Origin: Desulfopila sp. IMCC35006
Lineage (GTDB): Bacteria > Desulfobacterota > Desulfobulbia > Desulfobulbales > Desulfocapsaceae
Reading direction: 5' to 3'
Assembly: GCF_005116645.1 (NCBI RefSeq)
Contig: NZ_SWCM01000003.1
Coordinates: 62,001 to 126,000 of the forward strand
Length of the DNA: 64,000 bases
The notes beneath the pieces were generated by a model. It had not been told where the DNA came from, made no database searches, and saw nothing but the letters and a program-made list of their open reading frames with translations. The translations under genes and the position numbers were made by a program. This document shows, piece by piece, positions 1 through 9,613 of the stretch (position 1 is its first letter; each line of letters opens with the position of its first letter).

Positions 1-229
1 GTTCGTGATTGCTCACCCCTCCGGTGACGATACCAACCACGGCATCCGGAATATTCAGAATAATCCCTTCGCCGCACTGACCGAAATATTTATGATCCAT
101 CAGAACCGGGGCATGAACAATATCCAGCGCCTCAGTTATTATCGGAATAAGATCTTCGCCGATGTTCAGGATGGCAATTTCGCACCCCGAGCAGGATCCC
201 AACCACTCCATTGCAGTCGTTACACCCAT
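1..229 (-). CDS. MvhG-like hydrogenase small subunit (partial, C-terminus beyond left edge)
   Basis: The 76 visible N-terminal residues match the F420-non-reducing hydrogenase small subunit (MvhG) / 20-kDa oxidoreductase family. They contain WLGSCSGCE, the CxxC pair that ligates the proximal Fe-S cluster, followed by a conserved DLI...DIVHAPVLMDHKYF stretch. In the family this subunit passes electrons between a NiFe (or NiFeSe) large subunit and the MvhD/HdrA proteins. The ATG has a GGGAGAAAG ribosome binding site and lies 12 bp after the MvhD stop, so it is the last visible gene of the Hdr/Mvh operon. The large subunit MvhA would be expected beyond the left edge; that is inference. Confidence 0.82.
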   Translation of the reverse strand, partial: MGVTTAMEWLGSCSGCEIAILNIGEDLIPIITEALDIVHAPVLMDHKYFGQCGEGIILNIPDAVVGIVTGGVSNHE

Positions 230-241
230 ATCTTTCTCCCT

Positions 242-661
242 TTATGCCACTGAGGCGTCCTGACCGTTTACCGGGCCTAATTTTTTGATACGCGCGGTCA
301 TCTGGGTCACCGCCGCAACAAACTTGTCAGGCTCCGCCGACGAAACCCAGGTCAAATTGAACCGATCGGCCTCGTAGCCAAAATCTTCCAACAGTTCAAC
401 AATCATGTTGGACCGGGTCATTGCTTTATAATTACCATCCAGGTAATGACATTCGCCGAGGTGTCAGCCGAGGACCATCACCCCGTCTGCGCCCTGGGAT
501 AAGGCATCCATAACAAATTCCGGATGGACCATCCCAGAGCACATTACGCGAATTATCCGCACGTTATGCGGATACTGCATCCTGGCCGTTCCCGCCAGAT
601 CAGCTGCGGCATAGGAGCACCAGTTGCAGCAGAAGGCAACAATTTTAGGCTCAAAACTCAT
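242..661 (-). CDS. mvhD: MvhD/FrhD-type hydrogenase iron-sulfur subunit, selenoprotein (UGA at 464-466 read as Sec)
   Basis: This 139-residue protein belongs to the MvhD family, the [2Fe-2S] subunit that links MvhG to HdrA in the bifurcating hydrogenase-heterodisulfide reductase complex. The N-terminal half has the family pattern [14 protein letters not shown]. The reading frame meets a UGA at residue 66 in the context GVMVLG-UGA-HLGECHY and then continues for 73 residues of MvhD-like sequence to a TAA. The family has Cys here (GCHxGDCHY), and methanogen VhuD homologues are known selenoproteins. A hairpin lies at 431-447, with its loop beginning 23 nt after the UGA. ATG at 661 is chosen because AAGGAG lies 8 nt upstream; a GTG at 667 is too close to that site. 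The gene sits 27 bp after HdrA. Confidence 0.88.
431..447 (-). promoter_or_regulatory. Putative bacterial SECIS hairpin in mvhD
   Basis: On the coding strand ATTACC pairs perfectly with GGTAAT around a TGGAT loop, which starts 23 nt after the in-frame UGA. Bacterial SECIS elements are hairpins inside the coding region just after the UGA, with a G near the start of the apical loop. This one lacks the GGUC loop seen in the other two genes of the operon. Confidence 0.6.
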
Positions 662-688
662 GTTCACAACTCCTTCTCACTTTAAAAT

Positions 689-3600
689 TTATACCGCGAG
701 CGCCGCTTGAATCTGAGCGCTGATCTGTTTCATGGTAAATCCGGCGACATACACGCCTCGCTTGGGACAGGTACCCTGACACAACCCGCAGCCTTTGCAC
801 TGCGCCTTGTTGACAACGATCGTTTTGCCGCCAGCTCCGCCTGCTTTAGCCGGTTTTTCAATCAGGGTAATGGCGTTATACGGGCAGACATCGACACAGA
901 GGGCGCAGCCGTCGCAATAGTCCTCATCTACCGTCGCCTTCACTGCATCAAGCGAGATATGACTCTTGGACAAAAGCGTAGCGGCTCTTGCCGACGCAGC
1001 CAGGGCCTGGGCAATGGACTCCTCAACCGGTTTGGGATAGTGGGCCAGTCCGGCCACAAACATACCGTCGGTCGAAAAATCTACCGGCCGGAGCTTGGCA
1101 TGGGCCTCCTGGAAAAATCCCTGCTTATCGACGGGAACCTTGTATAATTTGCCGAGCTCCGCAGCATCGCCTTGCGGGCGAATTGCGGTGGCCAGAATGA
1201 CCATGTCCGCTTCAATCTTCAGCGGGCGGTGCAGCACATGATCCCAGACCTCAACATCGATGACCGAACCATTCTGGGTCACCTTCGGTTTTCCGTGCAG
1301 CTCGTAGTTGATAAAGATAACGCCGAGCTTTCTTGCCTGTTTATACAGAGCCTCCCGCTGGCCATAGGTGCGCATATCCCGATAAAGAATATAGACGTTG
1401 CGCTCCGGATTTTCTTTCTTCAGGGCGATTGCCGACTGTACCGAATGGGTACAGCAGACCTTGGAACAATACATATTGCCCTCTTCTCTGGAACCTACGC
1501 ACTGAATGAAGACAAATCGCCGGGCTTTTTTTACATGCTGTTCCTTCAGTTCAAAAAGCTTATCAAACTGGACCGAAGTCACAACACCGGTTATCGAGTC
1601 AAAGTTGTATTCGGTGGGGATATAGGCATCTCCACCGGTTGCGACAATCCCGGCACCATGGTCGATGACCAGCGTCGCTCCGTTTCGATCGGTGATGGTC
1701 GAGCTGAAATTACCGACAAAGCCATCCACTTTGGTCACTGATGCCCCTTTATGAATGGTGATTTTGTCATTTCCCGTCACTTTATCAATCAGTTTAGCCA
1801 ACTGTGAGGGGACATGCTCCCCGGCCCAGGTGTGTTTGAGATTGAGTGCATTGCCGCCGAGGACCTCGGTCCTTTCTACCAGATGGACAGCAAAACCCTG
1901 TTCGGCAAGATTAAGCGCAGCGGTCATGCCCGCGACACCACCGCCGATAACCAGGCCCTTCTGGGTAATCGGTACGGCAAAAGGCTTGAGGGAATCGCCA
2001 AAGGTCACCTTGGCAGCAGCCATACGCACCAGATCTTTGGCCTTTGCCGTTGCCGCCTTGGGATCCTTGGTATGCACCCAGGAGTTGTGATTGCGGATAT
2101 TGGCCATCTCCACCAGGTATTCGTTCAGACCGGCAGCCTTCAGCGTCTCGCGAAACAATGGTTCATGGGTACGCGGGGTACAGGCGGCGATGACAATCCG
2201 GTTCAGGTTCTGTTCGCGGATACGCTTGGTGATCATCTCCTGGGTATCCTGGGAACAGGAGAAAAGATTGCGCTCGACATAAACCACATCCGGCAGCGTC
2301 GCTGCATATTCCTCAACTGCCTTGACATCAACGGTCCCCGCAATATTTGAGCCGCAGTGGCAGACAAAGACTCCGATGCGCGGCTCTTCTCTGGATACAT
2401 CTTTTTCCTGCGGGAAGGTCGCTTCGGTGGTCAGCTCGAACCTGGCGGGTGCCAGCAGATCAGCCACTGCCGCGGCGGCTGCCGATCCTTCCACAACCGA
2501 TTGTGGAATATCTTTTGGCCCGGCAATAGCCCCGCAGGTGAAAATACCTTCCCGTGAAGTCTGAACCGGGGCAAAATCGGAGGTGGCGGCAAAATTATCG
2601 GCGGTCAGTTTGATGCCCGCGGTGTGCGCCAGCTCCAGTACATGTTTTGGTGTCTGCAGACCGACTGAGAGCACCACCATGTCATAGTATTCTTCCAGCT
2701 GACGCCCTTCTTCATTGACATAACTGAGCCGGAGGTCGCCACCCGAACCATCGGGCTCGACGCCGTTGACCCGGCAGCGGACAAAACGCACTCCGGAATC
2801 TTCTTTAGCCCGCTCCATATACAGATCGAATTCCTTGCCATGGGTCCGCATATCCATATAAAAAATCGTCGTCTGCAGGCCCGGCACATGATCTTTGGCG
2901 ATGACCGCCTCTTTTATGGCATACATGCAGCAGACGGAGGAACAATAGCCATTGCCGCAGAGATTCTCGTCTCTTGAACCGACGCATTGCAGGAAGGCGA
3001 CCTTATTCACCGGTCTTTTGTCCGATGGCCGAATCAGATGACCCTCGGTGGGACCGGATGCGGAAAGGTATCTTTCCAGCTGCAGGGAGGTGATCACATT
3101 GGGATAGACACCAAAGCCCCAGACACCGGCATCCGTCGGGTCAAAGGCCTCAAAGCCCGGAGCGAGCACGACTGCGCCGACATTGAGCTGGTGGATTTTC
3201 TCCGTGTCGTTGAAATTAATCGCTCCGGCATCACAGACTTTCTCACAAAAGCCGCAGGCCCCCGGTTTTTGCAGCCGAATACAGGCATCAGCGTCAATCT
3301 GATACTTCAGCGGCACCGCCTGGGCATATTTGACATAAATCGCCTTGCGCTTACCGGTGGCGGCATCATATTCGCTGTCTACTTTTTTCGGACATTTCTC
3401 AGTACATTTGCCGCAGGCTATACATTTTTCAACATCGACATACCGCGGAGCTTCCTTGACTGTTACTTTAAAATCCCCGGCGATACCATCTATTTGGGTA
3501 ACCTCGCTGAGGGTCATCAATTTAATGTTTAAGTGCCGACCGCACTCAACCAATTTTGGCGCGATGATTCACATCGAGCAGTCGTTGGTCGGGAACGTTT

Positions 3601-3751
3601 TGTCCAACTGGGCCATGGCACCACCGATGGCGCCGGACTTCTCTACCAGGTAAACGTAATATCCGGAATCTGCGAGATCCAGGGCCGCCTGCATTCCGGT
3701 GACCCCACCGCCGACAATCATTACCGACCCAACTTTTTTCGTATCCAGCAT
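689..3751 (-). CDS. hdrA: HdrA-like FAD/iron-sulfur subunit, selenoprotein (UGA at 3569-3571 read as Sec61)
   Basis: This is a 1,020-residue HdrA, the FAD subunit that performs flavin-based electron bifurcation in Hdr complexes. It has an N-terminal dinucleotide fold ([11 protein letters not shown]), then [19 protein letters not shown], a ferredoxin motif [14 protein letters not shown], a second FAD-type fold ([11 protein letters not shown]) in the central part, and two C-terminal [4Fe-4S] motifs ([24 protein letters not shown]). It is therefore the long, duplicated form of HdrA. The UGA occupies the conserved Cys of PTNDCSMC and is followed by a strong hairpin. ATG at 3751 has GAGGAG 9 nt upstream and is preferred to ATG 3787, which lacks a Shine-Dalgarno. 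Known HdrA selenoproteins in methanogens support the Sec reading. Confidence 0.93.
3529..3549 (-). promoter_or_regulatory. Putative bacterial SECIS hairpin in hdrA
   Basis: The coding strand forms an 8-bp stem, TTGAGTGC with GCACTTAA (one G-U pair), around the loop GGTCG. The loop begins 28 nt after the UGA. The GGUC loop is the hallmark of the E. coli fdhF SECIS, where a similar GC-closed stem carries AGGUCU. Confidence 0.75.
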
Positions 3752-3856
3752 CACAGCTGTCTCCTCTCGATTTTTCATATCTGTCATATCCCAATCGATG
3801 CACTACACGTCAGGATATTTCATTTGTGTTCGTTCTGGTGTATTCTCAGGCCTTCA

Positions 3857-3876
3857 TCCCGCTGCAAAGAGCGGGA
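3857..3876 (-). other. Intercistronic hairpin between the HTH-Hdr fusion gene and hdrA
   Basis: A 7-bp perfect stem (TCCCGCT/AGCGGGA) with a 6-nt loop lies in the 178-bp gap between two operon genes that otherwise nearly abut. No T-tract follows, so it is more likely an mRNA-stability or processing hairpin than a terminator. Confidence 0.35.
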
Positions 3877-3929
3877 CAGTTCCTTTACGCATTGATTTTC
3901 TAGTAAAAGCCAGGAAAACAACGGTTAAG

Positions 3930-5384
3930 TCACTGGTTTTTGCCCGGCAAAATCAATGCATCGGCAACCAGTTCCCAGATGTACTTGACCTCAATGCCCA
4001 GATCATATTCCTTGTTAAGCGATTTCATGATCTGATCCCGGCAGTTATGACAGGGGGCAACAACCAGCTCGGCGCCCGATTCTGAAATCTGTCGGGCCTT
4101 GATCCGGCCATAAAAAACCCTTTCGTCGCCGTAAGGCATTGCCCAGGCACCGCCACCAGCGCCACAGCAATAGGCACCGTTCCGGTTGGGGTAGAGTTCA
4201 CGCAGATCGTCGCAACAGGCCCTCGTCACCGCGCGACCTTCTTCAAAATACGCCTGGCCGAAGGCTTTCAGGGATTTGCGACCATAATTGCATGGATCGT
4301 GATAGGCAACAGCCATCTTATGTACCGACTTATCCAGCTGAATCTTTCCTTGTTCAATATATTCGAGCAGGAGATCAAAGACGGTGACGATTCTGAACTC
4401 TTTGAGCGCTTCGGGATACCATTTGTTCAACCCGGACCGGGTTGCAAAGTAGGCGTGGCCTCACTCGGGGAGGAGCAGAACCTGGCAGTTCAGTCGGCGC
4501 ATGTTGTCGACAATGCGCCCGACAACCGTTTTCATCGCCTCATCGTCTCCGGAAAAGAGCCCCCAGTTGACGCCTTCCCAGTTCTCCGAAGAGATGGTCC
4601 AGGACTCGCCGGCGGCATAAAATATTTTCCACCACCATTTCATGTCGTCCGGCTCGGCAAACGGCTCCTTCGAGTTTACCGTTACAAGGACCCGAGCTCC
4701 ATGAACATCGATTGGTGTTTTAAAACCGGGACAACAGTCCGCCGCCAGTTCTTCACCGAGGTCTTCGCAGAGAAAAATAAAATCGTCTTTTGGAATGCCG
4801 AGGTTGTTGCCCCGTTCAAGGCACATGGTAACGCCTTTATGAATGGGACCCGGAACTTCCGATCGTTTTCTGGTCCCTCTTATTTTGCGCATGAGGGCAA
4901 TTATCTGAATATTGGCCGGGCAGGCCTCTTCGCACTTGCCGCACATGGTACACTTCCATGGCCAGCTCGACGCAACCAGCTCTTTATCCATCCCAAGGAC
5001 GGCCATCCGCACAATCTTGCGCGGATCAAGACCATCAACTCCGGATATTGGACAGGCGCTGGCGCAGGTCCCGCAGGTAAGGCAGGAATCGCCCCAGGAA
5101 GGATCAACAGCAATCTCGCTCTTTATGCCATTGAGAAACAGCGGCTCCTTGTCTGTCTCTTCAAGAGCGCCAAGGGCCTTTGCACTGACATGATTGGATG
5201 GATGGACATGGGGTTCACGGCCAAATTTTTCGCAGAGTTTCTGGTAATCATGAAATTTCATAAGATACTTGCGACCGGGGCCTTCTTTGGCGGCAAGAGT
5301 CCCGGCGTTGATCCAGTTCCTTATGGTATTTCGATGAACCCCAAATTCTTCTGCAAGCTCGCTGACTTTAAATTCATACATCAT
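3930..5384 (-). CDS. HTH-HdrC-HdrB-like fusion, selenoprotein (UGA at 4461-4463 read as Sec308)
   Basis: The 484-residue product combines three modules. Residues about 3-55 form a MerR/excisionase-like helix-turn-helix (VSELAEEFGVHRNTIRNWINAG). Residues about 95-165 hold two [4Fe-4S] motifs (CLTCGTCASACP, CTMCGKCEEACP), as in HdrC. The rest is HdrB/HdrD-like with a canonical C-terminal CCG motif (HDPC...GAYCCGAGGG...APCHNC) and a degenerate first CCG half. The UGA sits in LLLPE-UGA-GHAYFATRSG, where relatives have PECGHA, and the downstream 176 residues continue the same family without a shift. A GGUC-loop hairpin follows. The ATG overlaps the protease stop (ATGA) and has GAGGTGA upstream. 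The role of the HTH is unknown; it may be structural or regulatory. Confidence 0.88.
4428..4444 (-). promoter_or_regulatory. Putative bacterial SECIS hairpin in the HTH-Hdr fusion gene
   Basis: CAACCC pairs perfectly with GGGTTG around the loop GGTCC, which begins 23 nt after the UGA. The loop again starts GGUC, as in hdrA of the same operon and in E. coli fdhF. Confidence 0.75.
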
Positions 5385-5890
5385 AAAAGGTCACCTCGTT
5401 TGACATTAAGAGAAAGAATTTGTGATATTTTTTCACATGCTACTGTAACAGCTTTTGCCATGGCAGGAGAAAGCCCCGGCGAAATTTCTTCGGGGATATA
5501 TTCAATTTGCGCCGCGAGTATCAGCACTTCTATGCCGGTATTCTGCTCCAGCTCCTGCAATAAATTTACGGTTGGAAACTGATGAAGAGAAAAGTCATGA
5601 ATTTTCTTGGCCGGAATCTGCGCCGGCAGAATCTGAAAAACCTCACCGGGAGAGCGATCCGGGAAATCGACCGCATCAAGAATAATGATTTTTCGAGGCC
5701 GCCCTTCCTCCATTAACAGGTAATCAAACAGATATTCGCGCACGCAGGTGCCTACATCTACTGCCTGAAGACCATCCGGAAGAACATAGCGACTATTCAG
5801 CCTGTCGACCACAGCGGGACCATAGCCGTCGTCACCCATGATGACATTCCCGCAGCCAAAAATCATTATTGGATATTCATTTAGTCGCAT
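5381..5890 (-). CDS. Hydrogenase maturation protease (HyaD/FrhD-type)
   Basis: A 169-residue HyaD/HybD-family peptidase. The family cleaves the C-terminal extension of NiFe hydrogenase large subunits after metal insertion. The N-terminus shows FGCGNVIMGDDGYGPAVV, which includes the metal-sensing Asp, and the second conserved acidic region IIILDAVDFPD follows near residue 75. It is the first gene of the Hdr/Mvh operon and overlaps the HTH-Hdr fusion gene by 4 bp, implying translational coupling. Its presence predicts a large subunit (MvhA-like) beyond the left edge. There is no convincing Shine-Dalgarno at ATG 5890, so the exact start is uncertain. Confidence 0.85.
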   Translation of the reverse strand: MRLNEYPIMIFGCGNVIMGDDGYGPAVVDRLNSRYVLPDGLQAVDVGTCVREYLFDYLLMEEGRPRKIIILDAVDFPDRSPGEVFQILPAQIPAKKIHDFSLHQFPTVNLLQELEQNTGIEVLILAAQIEYIPEEISPGLSPAMAKAVTVACEKISQILSLNVKRGDLL

Positions 5891-5947
5891 TGTGCAAACA
5901 GTGCCTCATATTTAGATTTGGTTGGAAAATACCACTGGCATGGCGGT

Positions 5948-5975
5948 ATTGCAAGACTGTTTTACCAGCAGTCAA
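5948..5975 (-). promoter_or_regulatory. Candidate sigma70 promoter of the Hdr/Mvh operon
   Basis: TTGACT (-35) and TGCAAT (-10) are 16 bp apart on the minus strand, about 60 bp before the protease ATG. The -10 matches only 4 of 6 consensus bases, so this is tentative. I saw no clear sigma54 -24/-12 element nearby. Confidence 0.3.
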
Positions 5976-6181
5976 TACATATATTCGATATTTTTTAAAC
6001 GAGCAGCATAACTCGCACACCTTCCTGGAAGGCGGATTAAAGAGCGACCAACGAAGCAGAAGAAGTGATGTAGTGACTGATATAAAAGGAGAAAGGACAA
6101 CAGGGGGGATGATCAAAGCGAGAATCATGCATCCGCAGGCTATGATCCCGGACGCATGATCAAGAAAAAGACGGGACGGCC

Positions 6182-7195
6182 TCAGTATCCTTCCGGATTG
6201 TTTTCCTGCCAGCGCCATGAATCTTCGCACATCTCGCGCAGGCCGTAGCTGGACTTCCAGCCGAGTTCGCGAAAGGCTTTAGCCGGATCGGCATAACAGG
6301 CAGCAATATCCCCCGGCCGGCGGTCAACAATACGATAGGGAATATCCCTCCCGCTTACTTCGGCAAAGCACTCGATCATCTCGAGCACACTATACCCTTT
6401 GCCGGTACCAAGGTTATAAACAACAACCCCAGGATTTTGCCGCAATGCATCAAGCGCTTTGACATGACCCAAAGCCAGATCGACCACATGAATATAATCT
6501 CTCACTCCGGTGCCATCGATGGTCGGATAGTCGCTGCCAAAGACAGACAATTCAGCCAGTTTGCCAACCGCCACCTGGGTTATATACGGCACCAGGTTGT
6601 TGGGGATTCCATTGGGATTTTCCCCTATCCGGCCGCTTTTATGAGCACCGACCGGGTTGAAATAGCGGAGCAGACAGACGTTCCAGCCCATATCCGCCGT
6701 ATGAACATCACGCAATATTTCCTCGATCATCAGCTTGGTCCGCCCGTAGGGGTTGGTACAGGAAAGAGGAAAATCTTCAGTAATCGGTACAGTTGCCGGA
6801 TCACCGTAGACCGTTGCCGAGGAACTGAAGATTATGTTTTTCACCCCGTAGGCCGCCATAACTTCGCAAAGCACCAGAGTGCCGGTAATATTATTACGAT
6901 AATAGAGAAGTGGCTTTTCCACCGATTCACCAACTGCTTTCTTGCCGGCAAAATGAATCACTGCGTCCACTTTATGCCGGCACCCTGCAAAAACTTCCGT
7001 CAAAGCCTCCTGATTGAGCAGGTCGACCTCAAAAAATGCAACCTTCTTGCCGGTCAACTCCTCAACGCGGTTCAGCGACTCCCAACTGGAATTGGAGAGA
7101 TCATCGACCACGGTTACCTCATGGCCGTTATTCAACAGTTCCAGACAGGTATGACTGCCGATATAGCCTGCGCCTCCGGTTACGAGAATATGCAT
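6182..7195 (-). CDS. galE: UDP-glucose 4-epimerase
   Basis: A GalE-type short-chain dehydrogenase/reductase of about 337 residues that interconverts UDP-glucose and UDP-galactose for envelope polysaccharides. It has the NAD-binding [10 protein letters not shown] at the N-terminus, the VVDDLSNSS cofactor loop, and the catalytic Ser (FSSSATVYG) and Tyr-x3-Lys (YGRTKLM). The family end FRELGWK...[11 protein letters not shown] is complete. ATG at 7195 is preferred over an in-frame GTG at 7201 because GAGG lies 5 nt before it. It is a single gene with no obvious operon partner. Confidence 0.95.
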   Translation of the reverse strand: MHILVTGGAGYIGSHTCLELLNNGHEVTVVDDLSNSSWESLNRVEELTGKKVAFFEVDLLNQEALTEVFAGCRHKVDAVIHFAGKKAVGESVEKPLLYYRNNITGTLVLCEVMAAYGVKNIIFSSSATVYGDPATVPITEDFPLSCTNPYGRTKLMIEEILRDVHTADMGWNVCLLRYFNPVGAHKSGRIGENPNGIPNNLVPYITQVAVGKLAELSVFGSDYPTIDGTGVRDYIHVVDLALGHVKALDALRQNPGVVVYNLGTGKGYSVLEMIECFAEVSGRDIPYRIVDRRPGDIAACYADPAKAFRELGWKSSYGLREMCEDSWRWQENNPEGY

Positions 7196-7458
7196 ACGCA
7201 CCTCATTAGTAAATTTTTTCCTTTTTTCCCGGCATATAAGTGAGTTTGTTTCAGACTTGCTTGTTGCAGATTTTTGCTACATCATACTGCAAGACTCACA
7301 CATATATATAGGAGCGTTCATGCCAGATGTCAGCATTCGGGATGCAGGAGCCCTTACAAAAGAACAGAAAAAGATAATCGGCAAAGCTGGAGCTTTTGTC
7401 GCACCCCCAAATAACAAGCCACAATTAGCAGGCAGCAGGGAAAGCTGCCCTGCAGCCA

Positions 7459-9423
7459 TCACCTGAACAGCGCCAGATACTCCGCCTCCGATAAAAGCTG
7501 AATCCCCAGTTCTTTGGCTCTGTTTATCTTAGCCGGCCCGACCCTCTCGCCGCAAACCAGCATATCGGTTTTTCCGGTAATCGAATCCCCGACCTTTGCC
7601 CCGAGAAGCTTCGCCTGTTTTTTCATGTCGTCGCGACTGCCCTGCTGCATAGCTCCGGTGAACACAATGAGCTTGCCGGCGAGCGGGCCATCGGCGTCTT
7701 TTTTCTCGCCGTCCAGTGGAGTTCTCGTCAGGTTGAAGCCCATCGCGTACAACTCATCGAACAGCTCCTTCGCAGCGGACAGACCGGCAACCATCGCCTC
7801 GGCAATTTTTTCGCTGAAACCTTTGATGGTGATAATATCCGCCCTGGTAAGTGTAAAGACAGTTTCAAGCGGAAAAAAGCCCAACAATTTTTCACAGTTC
7901 CCCATACCCATCCGGTAGATCCCGAAAGCTGCCAGAAAACGCCAGTCTTCAATTGGCTCAGCCCGACTTCGCTGCAGCTGACCGACCATGTTTTCCGCCT
8001 GCTTCGGTCCAAAACCAAGCAAGACGAAATCTTCTTCCCGCAGACGGTAAATCCCCGGAATAGTGGCTACGCCCCCTGTATAAATTTTGCGGATTGAAGA
8101 TGGCCCAAAACCGTCATTATTGCCAAGAACCTTGAAGAAATGTTCAATGGAATTGGTTATCTGTGCCGGGCAGTTCAGGTTGTTGATACAGAGCAGATAA
8201 TCATTTTCCCAGATAAGCGGCGAACCGCAGCTTGGACAGGTCTCGGGAAGCTCTGGAATCGCCGGCACGAGGACCTTCTCAATTTTCGGGATCACCTCGC
8301 CACTGCGTGACAGCCTGATCCTCGCCCCCGGCCCGATGCCCTGTTGCCGCACCATATTATAATGGTGGGCCGTGACTCTTTTTATAAGCGCGCCGCTCAG
8401 TCTGGTCGGCTCCACCTCGGCCACCGGATTCACCCGACCGGATCGGGATGTCTGAGCTACCACCCGGAGCACTTCCACCTCAGCCGTCTCCGTGTTTCGC
8501 TTAAACGCGATCTGCCACCGGTGATGATGCCGGGTGGCTCCCATGAACTCCTTGATTTTTTCATCGACAATTTCAATGACAATGCCGTCCACATCGTAAT
8601 CGGTTTTTTGCCACAGCAGGTCGATAATGTCATCAAAGCCGGCAGCGAGCTCCCGCCATGTCCCCTGCCAGCTCGGCAACAGGCTGAACGGATAAAAGAC
8701 TGCTTTCTTCAGCCTGATGGCTTCGGCCGCGGGAGGCTCAAGGGCCTTTTCCTTGATCAGGCTCGCCTGGAAATTCCTCGAATTTTCGAACATGTCAGCA
8801 AGATTTTCCAGAAAATAACTGCGGCTGACCACAATCTCCCCAGGGCCAAGCCCACGTGCACCATCCCCCGCCACCTGCAAACCCCGCTCAAAAACCCGGC
8901 TGATATCGGTACCACGCCGCCCGTCGCCACGGGTATACAGCTTCACCCCATCATCATAGGCAGCAAAGCCATCAAGCTTTGGTGTTGCCCGAAAAACCAG
9001 CGTTGCAAAACCGACCCCGCATTCCCCTGCCGCCTTGTCGATCCGGTTCACCCACCGTTCGATGGCGGCAAATTCGTAGGCTTTTTCGGTGGAAAGCATG
9101 CGAAACGGCAGATCGACGGTTTTGGCTTCCGTCAGTGGTTCCGGTTCCACCGTTTGCAAAAAGGGATGGTCGGGAAGCCTGTTGCGTAATTCTTCGAGAA
9201 AGACGAAGTCATACTGCTGGTCGGAGATCAGCTGCTCGCCTGCCCGGTATAATATATTGGCCAGTTCCAGAAACTCGAGCAGCTTATCATCGTCCATTTC
9301 TGCTACATCATATGCCGGGTCGATGACTGCAGCCAAATCTTCCTCGGCAAGGTGGTTAAAAGTGAATTCGGTCTCCGCCAGAATCTCTTTCTGGGCGGTA
9401 CTCAGTGCCTTATTTTTTATCAT
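7459..9423 (-). CDS. Divergent NAD-dependent DNA ligase (LigA family)
   Basis: The 654-residue product has the LigA domain order. Domain Ia has the NAD-binding pattern ISDQQYD (about residue 67). The adenylation site is TPKLDGFA, with predicted Lys149. Then come an OB fold, a four-Cys zinc finger (CPSCGSP...CINNLNCPAQ), HhH repeats and a C-terminal BRCT domain (GKLIVFTGAMQQGSRDDMKKQ). Several classical LigA blocks are altered, for example GDGRRGTDIS where the family usually has GDGxxGEDVT. It may therefore be a second, specialised ligase rather than the replicative one. Nick sealing is inferred from the family. It is flanked by galE and a repeat island. Confidence 0.85.
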   Translation of the reverse strand: MIKNKALSTAQKEILAETEFTFNHLAEEDLAAVIDPAYDVAEMDDDKLLEFLELANILYRAGEQLISDQQYDFVFLEELRNRLPDHPFLQTVEPEPLTEAKTVDLPFRMLSTEKAYEFAAIERWVNRIDKAAGECGVGFATLVFRATPKLDGFAAYDDGVKLYTRGDGRRGTDISRVFERGLQVAGDGARGLGPGEIVVSRSYFLENLADMFENSRNFQASLIKEKALEPPAAEAIRLKKAVFYPFSLLPSWQGTWRELAAGFDDIIDLLWQKTDYDVDGIVIEIVDEKIKEFMGATRHHHRWQIAFKRNTETAEVEVLRVVAQTSRSGRVNPVAEVEPTRLSGALIKRVTAHHYNMVRQQGIGPGARIRLSRSGEVIPKIEKVLVPAIPELPETCPSCGSPLIWENDYLLCINNLNCPAQITNSIEHFFKVLGNNDGFGPSSIRKIYTGGVATIPGIYRLREEDFVLLGFGPKQAENMVGQLQRSRAEPIEDWRFLAAFGIYRMGMGNCEKLLGFFPLETVFTLTRADIITIKGFSEKIAEAMVAGLSAAKELFDELYAMGFNLTRTPLDGEKKDADGPLAGKLIVFTGAMQQGSRDDMKKQAKLLGAKVGDSITGKTDMLVCGERVGPAKINRAKELGIQLLSEAEYLALFR

Positions 9424-9613
9424 CGCTTTTTTAAATAGTCTCCTGTACTTTTGCTGTCAGCCTCAGCAACAGCCTCAACCTGTATAATGTTGTAGAGATT
9501 TTCATCTCGAAAAGGGAGATACACATTTCTCTAAATGCTTTCTAAAACAAGAAATGATTATTTGCACAACACTAATCCCGCCCAAAAGATTTGCGGGACT
9601 ATTTTCAATGCCC

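Noticed and set aside
464-4463. Frameshifts or nonsense mutations (pseudogenes) as the reason for stops inside mvhD, hdrA and the HTH-Hdr fusion
   Set aside because: All three interruptions are UGA, none needs a frame change, each replaces a family Cys, and each has a hairpin at the right distance.
7257-7466. 69-residue plus-strand frame between galE and the ligase
   Set aside because: It opens without a ribosome binding site and overlaps the 3' end of the ligase gene; a shorter internal start gives no known family.
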